A stretch of DNA of 64,000 nt, taken from Acaudatibacter sp963835495 (GTDB lineage: Bacteria > Pseudomonadota > Alphaproteobacteria > Caulobacterales > Caulobacteraceae). A program made the translations under genes and the position numbers. Of this stretch, positions 35,644 to 46,288 are shown piece by piece. The stretch lies in assembly GCA_963835495.1 (NCBI GenBank), contig CAWIFQ010000003.1:682001-746000 (forward strand), given 5' to 3'. The notes under the pieces are model-generated. The model searched no databases. It worked only from the letters and a program-made list of their open reading frames with translations, and was not told the DNA's origin. Numbering within the stretch: the stretch's first letter is position 1; each line of letters starts with the position of its first letter.

Positions 35644-36388
35644 ATGCGAACCGGCTTGATCGCCAAGAAGCTCGGCATGACCCGCCTCTTCGACGAGACG
35701 GGGACCCATACGCCGGTGACCGTGCTCAGCCTCGACGGCTGCCAGGTCACCGCCCAGCGCACCAAGGACAAGGACGGCTACGTCGCCCTCCAGCTCGGCG
35801 CGGGCGCCAAGAAGGCCAAGAACACCTCCAAGGCCGAGCGCGGCCACTTCGCCAAGGCGCTGGTCGAGCCGAAGCGCCACGTGGTCGAATTCCGCGTCTC
35901 CGAGGACAACCTGATCGACGTAGGCGCCGAGTTCACCGCCGACCACTTCGTGGCCGGGCAGAAGGTGGACGTATCGGGCCTGACCGTCGGCAAGGGCTTC
36001 GCCGGCGCGATGAAGCGATGGAACTTCAGCGGCCTGCGCGCCACCCACGGGGTCTCGGTATCGCACCGCTCGCACGGTTCGACCGGCCAGCGCCAGGACC
36101 CGGGCAAGGTGTTCAAGGGCAAGAAGATGGCTGGCCATATGGGCCAGGAAAACATCACCACCCTCAATCTGACCGTGTTCCGCGTGGATGTGGAGCGCGG
36201 TCTTATCCTTATTAAAGGGCGCCGTTCCGGGCACCGAAGGCACGTTCGTGAAGATCCGCGACGCGATCAAGAAGGCGCCGCCGCAGGGCCTGCCGACGCC
36301 GGGCGCGATCAAGCAGACGGCCAGCGCACAGGCGCCGGCAGCAGAGGCCCCCGCGGCCGAAGTCGAGACCGGGGGCGACGACCAATGA
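35644..36388 (+). CDS. rplC: 50S ribosomal protein L3 (one frameshift)
   Basis: L3 with MRTGLIAKKLGMTRLFDE start, RWNFSGLRATHGVSVSHRS and the QDPGKVFKGKKMAGHMG peptidyl-transferase-proximal loop. One extra base at 36217-36219 (after ILIK) breaks the frame before GAVPGTEGTFV; repair gives 247 residues with an Ala-rich tail. The stop overlaps rplD (ATGA). Confidence 0.94.
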
Positions 36389-37030
36389 AAATCGACGTGA
36401 TCAAGCTGGACGGCGCCAAGAGCGGCTCCGTCGAACTGCCGGACGACATCTTCGGCATCGAGGAAATCCGCGGCGACATCCTGCAGCGCTGCGTCACTTG
36501 GCAACTGGCCAAGCGCCGCGCCGGCACCCACAAGATCCAGACCCGCAACGAGGTCTCGCGCACCGGCAAGAAGATGTACCGCCAGAAGGGCACCGGCGGC
36601 GCCCGTCACGGCTCGCGCCGGGCGGCCCAGTTCGTCGGCGGCGCCAAGGCCCACGGGCCGGTGGTGCGCAGCCACGAGTTCGACCTGCCGAAGAAGGTCC
36701 GCGCGCTGGCCCTGCGGCACGCGCTGTCGTCCAAGGCCAAGTCCGGCCACCTGGTGGTGCTGGAAAACGCGACCGTCGAGACGCCGAAGACCGCCGCCCT
36801 GCGCGCCCACTTCGCCAAGATCGGGGTCCTGAACGCCCTGGTGATCGCCGGTCCGGAGGTGGACGGCGCGTTCAAGCTCGCCGCCCGCAACATCCCCAGC
36901 GTCGACGTGCTGCCGAACGCCGGCCTCAACGTCTACGACATGCTGCGCCGCGACACCCTGGTGCTGACCCGCGCCGCGATCGAGGGCATCGCCGCCCGCT
37001 TCGCCGCTGAACCCGCGGGAGGCCGCCTGA
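36385..37030 (+). CDS. rplD: 50S ribosomal protein L4 (one frameshift near the stop)
   Basis: L4 with ARHGSRRAAQFVGGAKAHGP in the tentacle and conserved VLENATVETPKT. As given the frame runs straight into rplW with no stop. Deleting one G at about 37018 gives the ending EPAEAA with TGA at 37028-37030, overlapping the rplW ATG as TGATG. The apparent L4-L23 fusion is therefore an indel effect. Confidence 0.92.
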
Positions 37031-37324
37031 TGCCCGCCGCCCGCCACTACGACACCATCCTCTCCCCGGTGATCACCGAGAAGGCGACCATGCTCTCCGA
37101 GCAGAACAAGGTGGTCTTCCGCGTCGCCCCGAACGCCACCAAGGCCGCAGATCGCCGAGGCGGTCGAGAACCTGTTCAAGGTCAGCGTGGTCAAGGTCAA
37201 CACCCTCAACGTCAAGGGCAAGACCAAGCGCTTCCGCGGCCGCGTCGGCCGGCGCTCGGACGTCAAGAAGGCCATCGTCACCCTGGCCGAAGGCCAGTCC
37301 ATCGACATCACGACGGGGCTCTAA
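37030..37324 (+). CDS. rplW: 50S ribosomal protein L23 (one frameshift)
   Basis: L23 at the exit tunnel, where it docks trigger factor and SRP. HYDTILSPVITEKATMLSEQ at the N-terminus. An extra base near 37146 (NATKA|QIAEAVE) breaks the frame; the remainder VENLFKVSVVKVNTLNVKGK is normal. About 97 residues when repaired. Confidence 0.93.
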
Positions 37325-37327
37325 GCG

Positions 37328-38164
<837 letters not shown>

Positions 38165-38167
38165 GCG

Positions 38168-38447
38168 ATGACCCGCTCAGTTTGGAAAGGCCCGTTCGTC
38201 GACGGCTATCTGCTGAAGAAGGCGGAGACCACGCGGAACTCCGGCCGCAAGGACGTGATCAAGACCTGGTCGCGCCGCTCGACCATCATGCCCCAGTTCG
38301 TCGGCCTGACCTTCGGCGTCCACAACGGCCAGAAGCACGTGCCGGTGCTGGTCAGCGAGGACATGGTCGGGCATGAAGTTCGGCGAGTTCGCGCCGACCC
38401 GCTATTTCCCCGGCCACGCCGCCGACAAGAAGGCCAAGAGGAAGTAG
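38168..38447 (+). CDS. rpsS: 30S ribosomal protein S19 (one frameshift)
   Basis: S19 with TRSVWKGPFVDGYLLKKAE start. One extra base at about 38370 (EDMVG|MKFGEFAPTR) breaks the frame; repair gives 92 residues ending KKAKRK. Confidence 0.94.
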
Positions 38448-38449
38448 CG

Positions 38450-38830
38450 ATGGGCAAGCAAGCCAAAGCCCGTCGCCTGAAGCCGGCCGAAGCCATGGCC
38501 AAGGTCCGCACGCTGCGCACCGGCGCGCGCAAGCTGAACCTGGTCGCCCAGTCGATCCGCGGCCTGAAGGTGCAGCGGGCGCTGAACGAACTGGAATTCA
38601 GCCCGCGCCGCATCGCCACCGATGTGCGCAAGGCGCTCTATTCGGCGATCTCCAACGCCGAGAACAACCACAGCCTCGACATCGACGCCCTGGTCGTCGC
38701 CGAGGCCTTCGTCGGCAAGAACCTGGTGATGAAGCGCTTCTCCGCCCGCGCTCGCGGCCGCGCCTCGCGCATCGAAAAGCCGTTCTCCGAGATCACCATC
38801 GTGGTCCGCGAACTGGGTGAGGCAGCCTAA
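38450..38830 (+). CDS. rplV: 50S ribosomal protein L22
   Basis: A 126-residue intact L22, lining the exit tunnel. TGARKLNLVAQSIRGLKV and the C-terminal RGRASRIEKPFSEITIVV are typical. Its stop overlaps the rpsC start (TAATG). Confidence 0.96.
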   Translation: MGKQAKARRLKPAEAMAKVRTLRTGARKLNLVAQSIRGLKVQRALNELEFSPRRIATDVRKALYSAISNAENNHSLDIDALVVAEAFVGKNLVMKRFSARARGRASRIEKPFSEITIVVRELGEAA

Positions 38831-39594
38831 TGGGTCAGAAGGTCAATCCGATCGGACTGCGCCTCGGCATCAACCGCACCTGGGACTCGCCGCTGGTTCG
38901 CCCGCAAGGACGACTACGCGCGGCTGCTGCACGAGGACATCAAGCATGCGCAAGGTGCTGAAGGAACGGCTGAACCAGGCCGGCGTGTCGCGCATCATCA
39001 TCGAGCGCCCGCACAAGCAGTGCCGCGTGACCATCTATGCCGCGCGCCCCGGCGTGATCATCGGCAAGAAGGGCGCGGACATCGACAAGCTGCGCAAGGA
39101 CCTCGCGGCGATGACCGAGGGCGAGGTGTCGCCTGAACATCGTCGAAGTGCGCAAGCCCGAGACCGACGCCCAGCTGGTGGCCGAGAACATCGCCCAGCA
39201 GCTGGAACGCCGCGTCGCCTTCCGCCGGGCCATGAAGCGCTCGATGCAGAGCGCCACGCGCCTGGGCGCCAAGGGCGTCCGGATCGAGGTCGCCGGCCGC
39301 CTCGGCGGCGCCGAGATCGCCCGCACCGAGTGGTACCACGAGGGCCGGGTGCCGCGGCACACCCTGCGCGCCGACATCGACTACGGCTTCGCCGAGGCCA
39401 AGACCACCTACGGGATCATCGGCGTCAAGGCCTGGATCTTCAAAGGCGAGGTGCTGGAGCACGACCCGATGGCGCAGGACAAGCGCCTGGCCGGCGAGTC
39501 CGGCCCGGCCGGCGAAGGCGGCGGCCGTGGCGACCGGCCCGAGCGCGAGCCGCGCGGCCCCCGCCGCGACCGGCGCACCGAGGCGAACGCGTAA
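38830..39594 (+). CDS. rpsC: 30S ribosomal protein S3 (three frameshifts)
   Basis: S3 with MGQKVNPIGLRLGINRTW start, KH domain PGVIIGKKGADIDKLRKDL and the C-terminal domain to 39594. Extra bases at about 38890, 38945 (before MRKVLKERL) and 39133 (before LNIVEVRKPE) together restore phase. Repaired length is 253 residues with a Gly/Arg-rich tail. Confidence 0.93.
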
Positions 39595-39606
39595 GGATCC
39601 GCCGCC

Positions 39607-40038
39607 ATGATGTCGCCGAAGAAGACCAAGTACCGCAAGCAGTTCAAGGGCCGCATCCACGGCCTGACGAAGGGCGGCGCGTCGCTGAATTTCGGCTCGC
39701 ACGGGCTGAAGTCGCTGGAGCCGGAGCGCATCACCGCGCGCCAGATCGAGGCCGCTCGCCGGGCGATCACCCGCCAGATGAAGCGCCAGGGCCGGGTGTG
39801 GATCCGCATCTTCCCGGACGTGCCGGTCACCGACAAGCCGGCCGAAGTGCGGATGGGCAAGGGCAAGGGCGCGGTCGAATACTGGGCCGCCCGCGTGGCG
39901 CCGGGCCGGATCATGTTCGAGGTCGACGGCGTGCCGGACGATATCGCGCGCGAGGCCCTGCGCCTCGGCGCGGCCAAGCTGCCGATCGAGACCCGGGTCG
40001 TCACCCGCATCGACGCCGAGGTGGAGCACGCAGCATGA
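39607..40038 (+). CDS. rplP: 50S ribosomal protein L16
   Basis: A 143-residue intact L16. SPKKTKYRKQFKGRIHG start and VRMGKGKGAVEYWAARV core. The ATG at 39610 is an equally good start. The stop overlaps rpmC (ATGA at 40035-40038). Confidence 0.96.
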   Translation: MMSPKKTKYRKQFKGRIHGLTKGGASLNFGSHGLKSLEPERITARQIEAARRAITRQMKRQGRVWIRIFPDVPVTDKPAEVRMGKGKGAVEYWAARVAPGRIMFEVDGVPDDIAREALRLGAAKLPIETRVVTRIDAEVEHAA

Positions 40039-40230
40039 AGATCGATGAAGTCCGTCGGCTGACGCCCGACGAGCTGGCCGAGCAGCTGCTGTCAGCTGAA
40101 GAAGGAGCAGTTCAACCTGCGCTTCCAGGCGGCCACCAGCCAGCTCGAAAAGACCCATCGCGTGGACGAGGTCCGCAAGGACATCGCGCGCATCAAGACC
40201 GTACTGCGCGCCAAGGCGCCGGGCGCCTGA
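40035..40230 (+). CDS. rpmC: 50S ribosomal protein L29 (one frameshift)
   Basis: L29, a helical hairpin at the tunnel exit. MKIDEVRRLTPDELAEQLL, then an extra T at 40092, then QLKKEQFNLRFQAATSQLEK. Repaired length 64 residues. Without the repair the family signature KKEQFNLRFQ is lost. Confidence 0.93.
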
Positions 40231-40244
40231 GGACGAGATAGAAG

Positions 40245-40496
40245 ATGCCCAAGCGAATTCTCGAAGGCGTGGTGGTCTCCGACAAGGGGAACAAGACCAT
40301 CGTGGTGAAGGTGGAGCGCACCTTCCTGCACCCCCTGCTGAAGAAGACCGTCCGCCGTTCCAAGAAGTACCACGCCCACGACGAGACCAACGCCTACCAG
40401 GAAGGCGAAACGGCCCGGATCGTCGAGTGCGCCCCGAAGTCGAAGCTGAAGACCTGGGAGGTCCTGCCGAAGGACGCCCAGGGCGCAGAAGCCTGA
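40245..40496 (+). CDS. rpsQ: 30S ribosomal protein S17
   Basis: An 83-residue intact S17: MPKRILEGVVVSDKGNKTIV start and KKYHAHDETNAYQEGE core. Confidence 0.96.
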   Translation: MPKRILEGVVVSDKGNKTIVVKVERTFLHPLLKKTVRRSKKYHAHDETNAYQEGETARIVECAPKSKLKTWEVLPKDAQGAEA

Positions 40497-40518
40497 GCCC
40501 GAGAAGGATCTAGCAGCC

Positions 40519-40888
40519 ATGATCCAGATGCAGACCAACCTCGAGGTCGCCGACAACTCCGGCGCGCGCCGCGTCATGTGCATCAAGGTGCTGGGCGGCG
40601 CCGGCCGTCGCTACGCCTCGGTGGGCGACCGCATCGTCGTGTCGGTCAAGGAAGCCATTCCGCGCGGCCGGGTGAAGAAGGGCGATGTGCTGCAAGCCAT
40701 CGTCGTCCGCACCAGCCCAGGGCATCAAGCGCAAGGACGGCTCGGTGATCCGCTTCGACAAGAACGCCGCGGTGATCGTCAACAAGCAGTCCGAGCCGAT
40801 CGGCACCCGCATCTTCGGACCGGTTCCGCGCGAGCTGCGCGCCAAGAACCACATGAAGATCATCTCGCTCGCGCCGGAGGTGCTCTGA
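40519..40888 (+). CDS. rplN: 50S ribosomal protein L14 (one frameshift)
   Basis: L14 with MIQMQTNLEVADNSGARRVM start and SVKEAIPRGRVKKGDVLQA. An extra C at about 40716 breaks the frame between VVVRT/IVVRTS and GIKRKDGSVIRFD; repair gives 122 residues ending SLAPEVL. Confidence 0.94.
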
Positions 40889-40890
40889 CC

Positions 40891-41205
40891 ATGGCCGCCA
40901 AGATCAAGAAGGGCGACCGCGTCATCGTGCTCACCGGCAAGGACAAGGGCCGCACGGGCAACGTGACCAAGGTGATGCCGAAGGACAGCCGCGTGCTGGT
41001 CTCCGGCCTCAACATGGTCAAGCGCCACACCCGCCCGTCCCAGGGCGACCCGCAAGGCGGCATCAAGCACAAGGAGGCGTCGGTGCACGTCTCCAACGTC
41101 GCCATCGTCGATTCCAACGGCAAGCCGACCCGCGTCGGCTTCAAGGTCGAGGACGGCAAGAAGGTCCGCGTGGCCAAGACGACCGGCGAGGTGATCCATG
41201 GCTGA
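40891..41205 (+). CDS. rplX: 50S ribosomal protein L24
   Basis: A 104-residue intact L24 with KOW motif KKGDRVIVLTGKDKGRTGNV. It overlaps rplE by 8 bases. Confidence 0.96.
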   Translation: MAAKIKKGDRVIVLTGKDKGRTGNVTKVMPKDSRVLVSGLNMVKRHTRPSQGDPQGGIKHKEASVHVSNVAIVDSNGKPTRVGFKVEDGKKVRVAKTTGEVIHG

Positions 41206-41760
41206 GACCCAGACCTACGAGCCGCGGCTGAAGAGCGAGTATCGCGCCCGCATCCGCCCGGCGATGAAGGAACAGTTCGGCTACTCCAACGAGATGCAGA
41301 TCCCGCGGCTCGACAAGATCGTCGTCAACATGGGCATCGGCGAAGCCGTCGGCGACTCCAAGAAGGTCGCAGTCGGCGATGAAGGACCTGGCGCGCCATC
41401 ACCGGCCAGAAGCCGCTGCCGACCAAGGCCCGCACCTCGATCGCCGGCTTCAAGCTGCGCGAAGGCATGGTGATCGGCGCCAAGGTCACGCTGCGCAAGG
41501 ACCGGATGTACGAGTTCCTCGACCGGCTGATCACCATCGCCCTGCCGCGGGTGAAGGACTTCCGGGGCCTGAAGCCGACCAGCTTCGACGGCCGCGGCAA
41601 CTACGCCATGGGTCTGCGCGAACACATCGTGTTCCCGGAGATCAACTACGACGAGATCGACCAGATCTGGGGCATGGACATCATCGTCTGCACGACCGCG
41701 GAAACCGACGACGAAGCCCGCGCGCTGCTCAAAGAATTCCAGTTCCCGTTCAACGCTTAG
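41198..41760 (+). CDS. rplE: 50S ribosomal protein L5 (two frameshifts)
   Basis: L5, which binds 5S rRNA. LDKIVVNMGIGEAVGDSKKV, then an extra base near 41369 and another near 41394, then ITGQKPLPTKARTSIAGFKL and DIIVCTTAETDDEARALLKE. Repaired length about 186 residues. Confidence 0.93.
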
Positions 41761-41783
41761 ACGAACGGGAGAGAGAGACCGAA

Positions 41784-42089
41784 ATGGCCAAGAAAAGCGC
41801 CGTCAACCGCAACGAGATGGTCAGCCGCCTGGTGAAGCTCAAGGCTGCCAAGCGCAACGCGCTGAAGGCGATCGCCAACGACGAGAACCTGTCGCTGGAA
41901 GAGCGCTTCGACGCGCGCCTGAAGCTGGCGGAGATGCCGCGCAACTCGTCGCCGACGCGGATCCGCAACCGCTGCGAGCTGACCGGGCGTCCGCGCGCCT
42001 TCTATCGCAAGATGAAGATGAGCCGGATCGCGCTGCGCGAACTGGGGTCTCGGGGCCAGATCCCCGGCCTCGTGAAGTCGAGCTGGTGA
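41784..42089 (+). CDS. rpsN: 30S ribosomal protein S14
   Basis: A 101-residue intact S14 of the long, zinc-free type (no CxxC...CxxC set; RNRCELTGRPRAFYRKMKMS). Confidence 0.96.
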   Translation: MAKKSAVNRNEMVSRLVKLKAAKRNALKAIANDENLSLEERFDARLKLAEMPRNSSPTRIRNRCELTGRPRAFYRKMKMSRIALRELGSRGQIPGLVKSSW

Positions 42090-42099
42090 GGAGGGTCAG

Positions 42100-42498
42100 A
42101 TGGCCGTGAACGATCCCATCGGCGACATGATCGCCCGCATCAGGAACGCCGCGATGCGCCGCCGCTCGAAGGTGCTCACGCCTGCCTCGAAGATGCGCCA
42201 GCGCGTCCTCGATGTGCTGCAGGCCGAAGGCTACATCCGCGGCTACAGCCGCAGCGAGACGGCCGAAGGCTTCCCGCAGTTCGAGATCGAGCTGAAGTAC
42301 TTCGACGACGAGCCGGTGATCGCCGAGATCGCCCGCGTCTCCAAGCCGGGCCGGCGCGTCTATTCCTCGATCGGCGATCTGAAGCCGGTGAAGAACGGCC
42401 TCGGCATCTCGATCCTGTCGACGTCCAAGGGCGTCATGTCCGACACCGCCGCCCGCGACGCCAACGTCGGCGGCGAAGTGCTCTGCCGCGTCTACTAG
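42100..42498 (+). CDS. rpsH: 30S ribosomal protein S8
   Basis: A 132-residue intact S8, the known autoregulator of spc operons in other bacteria. DPIGDMIARIRNAAMRRRSK start and KGVMSDTAARDANVGGEVLC end. Confidence 0.96.
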   Translation: MAVNDPIGDMIARIRNAAMRRRSKVLTPASKMRQRVLDVLQAEGYIRGYSRSETAEGFPQFEIELKYFDDEPVIAEIARVSKPGRRVYSSIGDLKPVKNGLGISILSTSKGVMSDTAARDANVGGEVLCRVY

Positions 42499-42517
42499 GC
42501 AGGGGAGGAGCTTACAG

Positions 42518-43052
42518 ATGTCACGCATCGGCAAGAACGCAGTCGCGATCCCTTCCGGCGTCACCGTGACGCTGGACGGCCAGACCGTGACTGTGAAAGG
42601 CCCCAAGGGCCAGCTCTCCTGGACCGTGGTCGACGAGATCGCGGTCAGCCAGGGAGGACGGCGAGCTCAGCTTCACGCCCGCGCGACGACAGCCAGCGCG
42701 CGCAGCATGTGGGGCCTCTCGCGCACCCTGGTGGCCAACATGGTCCAGGGCGTGACCAAGGGCTATGAGGAGATGCTGGAACTGGTCGGCGTCGGCTATC
42801 GCGCGGCGATGAAGGGCCAGGCGCTCTCGCATGCAGCTCGGCTTCTCGCACGACGTCGACATGCCGCCGCCGGCCGGCATCACCTTCGCGGTGCCGCGGC
42901 AGACCGAGATCCGGATCAGCGGCATCGACAAGCAGCTGGTCGGCGAGATCGCCGCCCGCATCCGCAAGATCCGCCCGCCCGAGCCCTACAAGGGCAAGGG
43001 CGTGCGCTACGCCGGCGAGAAGGTCCGCCGCAAGGAAGGCAAGAAGAAGTAA
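42518..43052 (+). CDS. rplF: 50S ribosomal protein L6 (about four indels)
   Basis: L6 with MSRIGKNAVAIPSGVTV start and LVGVGYRAAMKGQALS core. Extra bases at about 42653, 42681 and 42830, plus a 2-base loss in a CG run near 42699, are needed to join DEIAVSQ, EDGELSFTP, RDDSQ, RSMWGLSRTLV and MQLGFSHDVDMPPP. Net length agrees with this set. Confidence 0.9.
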
Positions 43053-43057
43053 TCGAC

Positions 43058-43411
43058 ATGGCGCTTTCCAAACGCAAACCCACCGAGCGCCGCGCCGCCC
43101 GCGTCCGCCTTCGCCTGAAGAAGGTCGGCAACGGCCGCCCGCGCCTGTCGGTGTTCCGCTCGGCCAAGAACATCTACGCCCAGGTCATCGACGACGCCCG
43201 CGGCGTCACGCTGGCCCACGCCTCGACGCTCGAAGAGAAGAGCCAGAAGGGCGCGGACAAGGACGCCGCCGCCCGCGTCGGCGCGCTGGTCGCCAAGCGC
43301 GCGATCGACAAGGGCGTCAAGGACGTGGTGTTCGATCGCGGCGGCTACATCTATCATGGCCGGATCAAGGCCCTCGCGGACGCCGCCCGCGAAGCCGGCC
43401 TGAACTTCTAA
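43058..43411 (+). CDS. rplR: 50S ribosomal protein L18
   Basis: A 117-residue intact L18, a 5S rRNA-binding protein. RPRLSVFRSAKNIYAQVIDD and the C-terminal VVFDRGGYIYHGRIKALAD. Confidence 0.96.
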   Translation: MALSKRKPTERRAARVRLRLKKVGNGRPRLSVFRSAKNIYAQVIDDARGVTLAHASTLEEKSQKGADKDAAARVGALVAKRAIDKGVKDVVFDRGGYIYHGRIKALADAAREAGLNF

Positions 43412-43423
43412 GGATCGACAGCC

Positions 43424-44013
43424 ATGGCCCGTGGACCTGAGAACAGAGACGGCGTCGGCGACCGGCGCGATCGCAACGCGGACGACCGCGCCGACAGCGA
43501 CATCGTCGAGAAGCTGGTCCACATCAACCGCGTCGCCGCCACCGTGAAGGGCGGCCGCCGCTTCTCGTTCGCCGCCCTGATGGTGGTCGGCGACCAGAAG
43601 GGCCGCGTCGGCTACGGCCACGGCAAGGCCCGCGAGGTGCCCGAGGCGATCCGCAAGGCGACCGAGGAAGCCAAGAAGTCGATGATCCGCGTGCCGCTGC
43701 GCGAGAGCCGCACCCTGCACCACGACGGCGCGGGCCGCTGGGGCGCCGGCAAGATCATGATGCGCGCGGCCCCTCCCGGCACCGGCATCATCGCCGGCGG
43801 TCCGATGCGGGCGGTGCTGGAAGCGCTGGGCGTGCAGGACGTGGTCGGCAAGCGGCTCGGCTCGTCCAACCCCTACAACATGGTGCGCGCGACCTTCGAG
43901 GCGCTGAAGGTGCAGGCTTCGCCCCGCCAGGTCGCCGCCAAGCGCGGCAAGAAGGTCGCCGACGTCATCGGCCGCCGCGGCCGACGGCGCCAGCGCCGAA
44001 GCGGAGGCTATGA
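43424..44013 (+). CDS. rpsE: 30S ribosomal protein S5 (two frameshifts at the 3' end)
   Basis: S5 with NRVAATVKGGRRFSFAALMV and GHGKAREVPEAIRKATEEAK. It is normal to KVADVIGRR; then an extra G near 43979 and an extra base near 44010 displace the tail ADGASAEAEA and its TGA (44011-44013). About 195 residues when repaired. Confidence 0.93.
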
Positions 44014-44015
44014 AC

Positions 44016-44192
44016 ATGGCCAAGGTCACCGTTCGCCAGACCGGCAGCCCGATCCGCCGCAAGAAGGACCAGCGCGCGACGCTGATCGGCCTTGGGCTCA
44101 ACCGCTCGGCCGCACCTCGCACGCTGGAAGACACCCCCTCCGTGCGCGGCATGATCGCCAAGGTCGCGCACATGGTCGAGGTGGTGGAGTAG
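44016..44192 (+). CDS. rpmD: 50S ribosomal protein L30
   Basis: A 58-residue intact L30: MAKVTVRQTGSPIRRKKDQR, ending VAHMVEVVE. Starting 2 bases after rpsE is the natural reading. The upstream ATG at 44010 is an artefact of the indel. Confidence 0.95.
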   Translation: MAKVTVRQTGSPIRRKKDQRATLIGLGLNRSAAPRTLEDTPSVRGMIAKVAHMVEVVE

Positions 44193-44210
44193 AGGCCGAG
44201 AGGCCCCTTC

Positions 44211-44244
44211 GGCCCTTCGGGCCACTTCCCCCGTTCCGGGGAAG
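44211..44244. repeat. Paired short hairpins in the rpmD-rplO gap
   Basis: GGCCC-TTC-GGGCC (44211-44223) is followed by CTTCCCC (44225-44231) pairing with GGGGAAG (44238-44244). The 104-bp gap is long for an spc operon. These stems could be a processing or attenuation point, or a dispersed repeat. Confidence 0.5.
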
Positions 44245-44296
44245 AGAAAAGCCGAGTCGGGCCCAGCCCGGCGCAGATCTCCGAGGAGAAGGCGAG

Positions 44297-44797
44297 ATGA
44301 CCAAGCTCAACGAACTGGCCCCGTCGCCGGGGTCGCACCAAGAACCGCATGCGCGTCGGCCGCGGCCCGGGCTCGGGCAAGGGCAAGACCGCCGGGCGCG
44401 GCGTGAAGGGCCAGAAGTCGCGCTCCGGCGTCGCCATCGCCGGCTTCGAGGGCGGCCAGATGCCGCTGCACATGCGCATGCCCAAGCGCGGCTTCAACAA
44501 TCCGCTTCGCCAAGGAGTTCGCCGAGGTGAACCTGTGGCGGATCGACCAGGCGATCGCCGCCGGCAAGCTCGACGCGAAGAAGCCGATCGACGCGGCGGC
44601 GCTGGTGGCCGCCGGCGTGATCCGCCGCGCCCGCGACGGCGTGAAGCTGCTGGGCAAGGGCGAGCTGAAGGCCAAGCTCGACATCACCGTCTATTCCGCC
44701 ACCGCCTCGGCCCGCACGGCGGTGGAGAAGGCGCGGCGGCAAGCTGACACCGACCAAGCCGGCGCGCGCCGAGGCCGAAGCCGCAGCCGAGGCCTGA
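44297..44797 (+). CDS. rplO: 50S ribosomal protein L15 (three frameshifts)
   Basis: L15 with KNRMRVGRGPGSGKGKTAGRG and the GVAIAGFEGGQMPLHMRMPK signature. Extra bases near 44336, 44505 (NNP|FAKEFAEVN) and 44734 (EKA|GGKLTPTK) cancel over the gene. Repaired length 165 residues with an Ala/Glu tail. Confidence 0.93.
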
Positions 44798-44892
44798 GCG
44801 TGACGCTGGCGCCGTTCGTTCGCGGGGCCGGGTGACGAAGCTATTGCGACGCCCTATCTAGGGTCCGCGTGACTCCCCTTAAGAGGTTCTAG

Positions 44893-46249
44893 ATGGCTTC
44901 GGCCGCCGAGCAGCTTGCCGCCAACTTGACTTCGGCGCCTTCCAGAAGGCGACCGAGCTGCACAAGCGCCTCTGGTTCACCCTGGGCGCGATGATCGTCT
45001 ACCGGCTCGGCACCTACATCCCGATCCCCGGCATCGACTCCGGCCTTCGCCCAGCTGTTCGACAAGCCAGCGAACGGCATCTTCGGCATGTTCAACATGT
45101 TCTCGGGCGGCGCGGTGTCGCGGCATGGCGATCTTCGCGCTGAACGTGATGCCCTACATCTCGGCCTCGATCATCGTGCAGCTGCTGGGCACGATCTATC
45201 CGCCGTGGGAGAAGCTGCGGAAGGAAGGCGGCGAGGCCGGCCGCAAGCAGCTCAACCAGTACACCCGCTATCTGACCGTGCTGCTGGCCATGTTCCAGTC
45301 CGGCGGCATCGCCTTCGGCCTTGCAGAGCAGCCAGGGCGTCGTCGACAACCCGGGCCGTTCTTCGTGCTCTCGACCGTGGTCACCCTGGTCACCGGCGGC
45401 ACCATGTTCCTGATGTGGCTGGGCGAGCAGATCACCAGCCGCGGCGTCGGCAACGGCGTCTCGCTGATCATCTTCGCCGGCATCGTCGCGCGGCTGCCGA
45501 CGGCGCTGTTCCAGCTCTTCACCCAGAGCCACAACGGCACCCTCGGACCCCGCCATGCTGCTGTTCTTCCTGGCGCTGGCGGTCGGCGTGATCCTCTTCA
45601 TCGTGTTCATGGAGCGCTCGCAGCGGCGACTGCTGGTGCAGTATCCCAAGCGCCAGGTGGGCAACCGCATGTTCGGCGGCGAGACCAGCTTCCTGCCGCT
45701 GAAGATCAACGTCTCCGGCGTGATCCCGCCGATCTTCGCCTCCGTCGCTGCTGCTGATGCCCGCCACGGCGCTGGGCTTCCGTCGATCCGGCGCAAGCTG
45801 CCCACCTGGCTGCAGTGGCTGCCGGACGCGATCGGCCAGCTGCAGCCACGGCCGGCCGGCCTTCATGGTCGCCTACGGCGCTGCTGATCATCTTCTTCTC
45901 GTTCTTCTACACCTCGGTGGTGTTCAATCCCGAGGACACGGCCGAGAACCTGCGCAAGTACGGCGGCTTCCTGCCCGGCATCCGGCCCGGCAAGCGCACG
46001 GCGGAGTACATCGACTATGTGCTGACCCGCCTGACGGTGATCGGCGCGGCCTACATCACCGCCGTCTGCCTGCTGCCCGAGGCGCTGATGGCCAGCAACG
46101 CGGTCAGCACCTACTATTTCGGCGGCACCTCGATCCTGATCGTGGTCTCGGTGACCATGGACACCGTGGCCCAGATCCAGTCGCATCTGCTGGCCCACCA
46201 GTACGAAGGCCTGATCAAGAAATCGAAGCTGCGCGGCGCCAAGCGCTAG
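44893..46249 (+). CDS. secY: Protein translocase subunit SecY (about eleven frame changes)
   Basis: The ten-helix protein-conducting channel. All landmarks are present but spread over three frames: MASAAEQLAANL start, YRLGTYIPIPGID, MAIFALNVMPYISASIIVQL, GNGVSLIIFAGIV, NVSGVIPPIFA, FFYTSVVFNPEDTAENLRK, GIRPGKRTAEYID. Extra bases sit near 45045, 45124, 45323, 45545, 45744, 45781, 45794, 45846 and 45883, and one base is missing near 44928 and 45354. The net change (+7) matches the 1357-base length, giving 449 residues. SecY is essential, so this cannot be a true pseudogene unless a second copy exists. Confidence 0.92.
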
Positions 46250-46288
46250 AACGCGGTCCGTCACGAGACTGACTTCGTAGGGGGGTAG

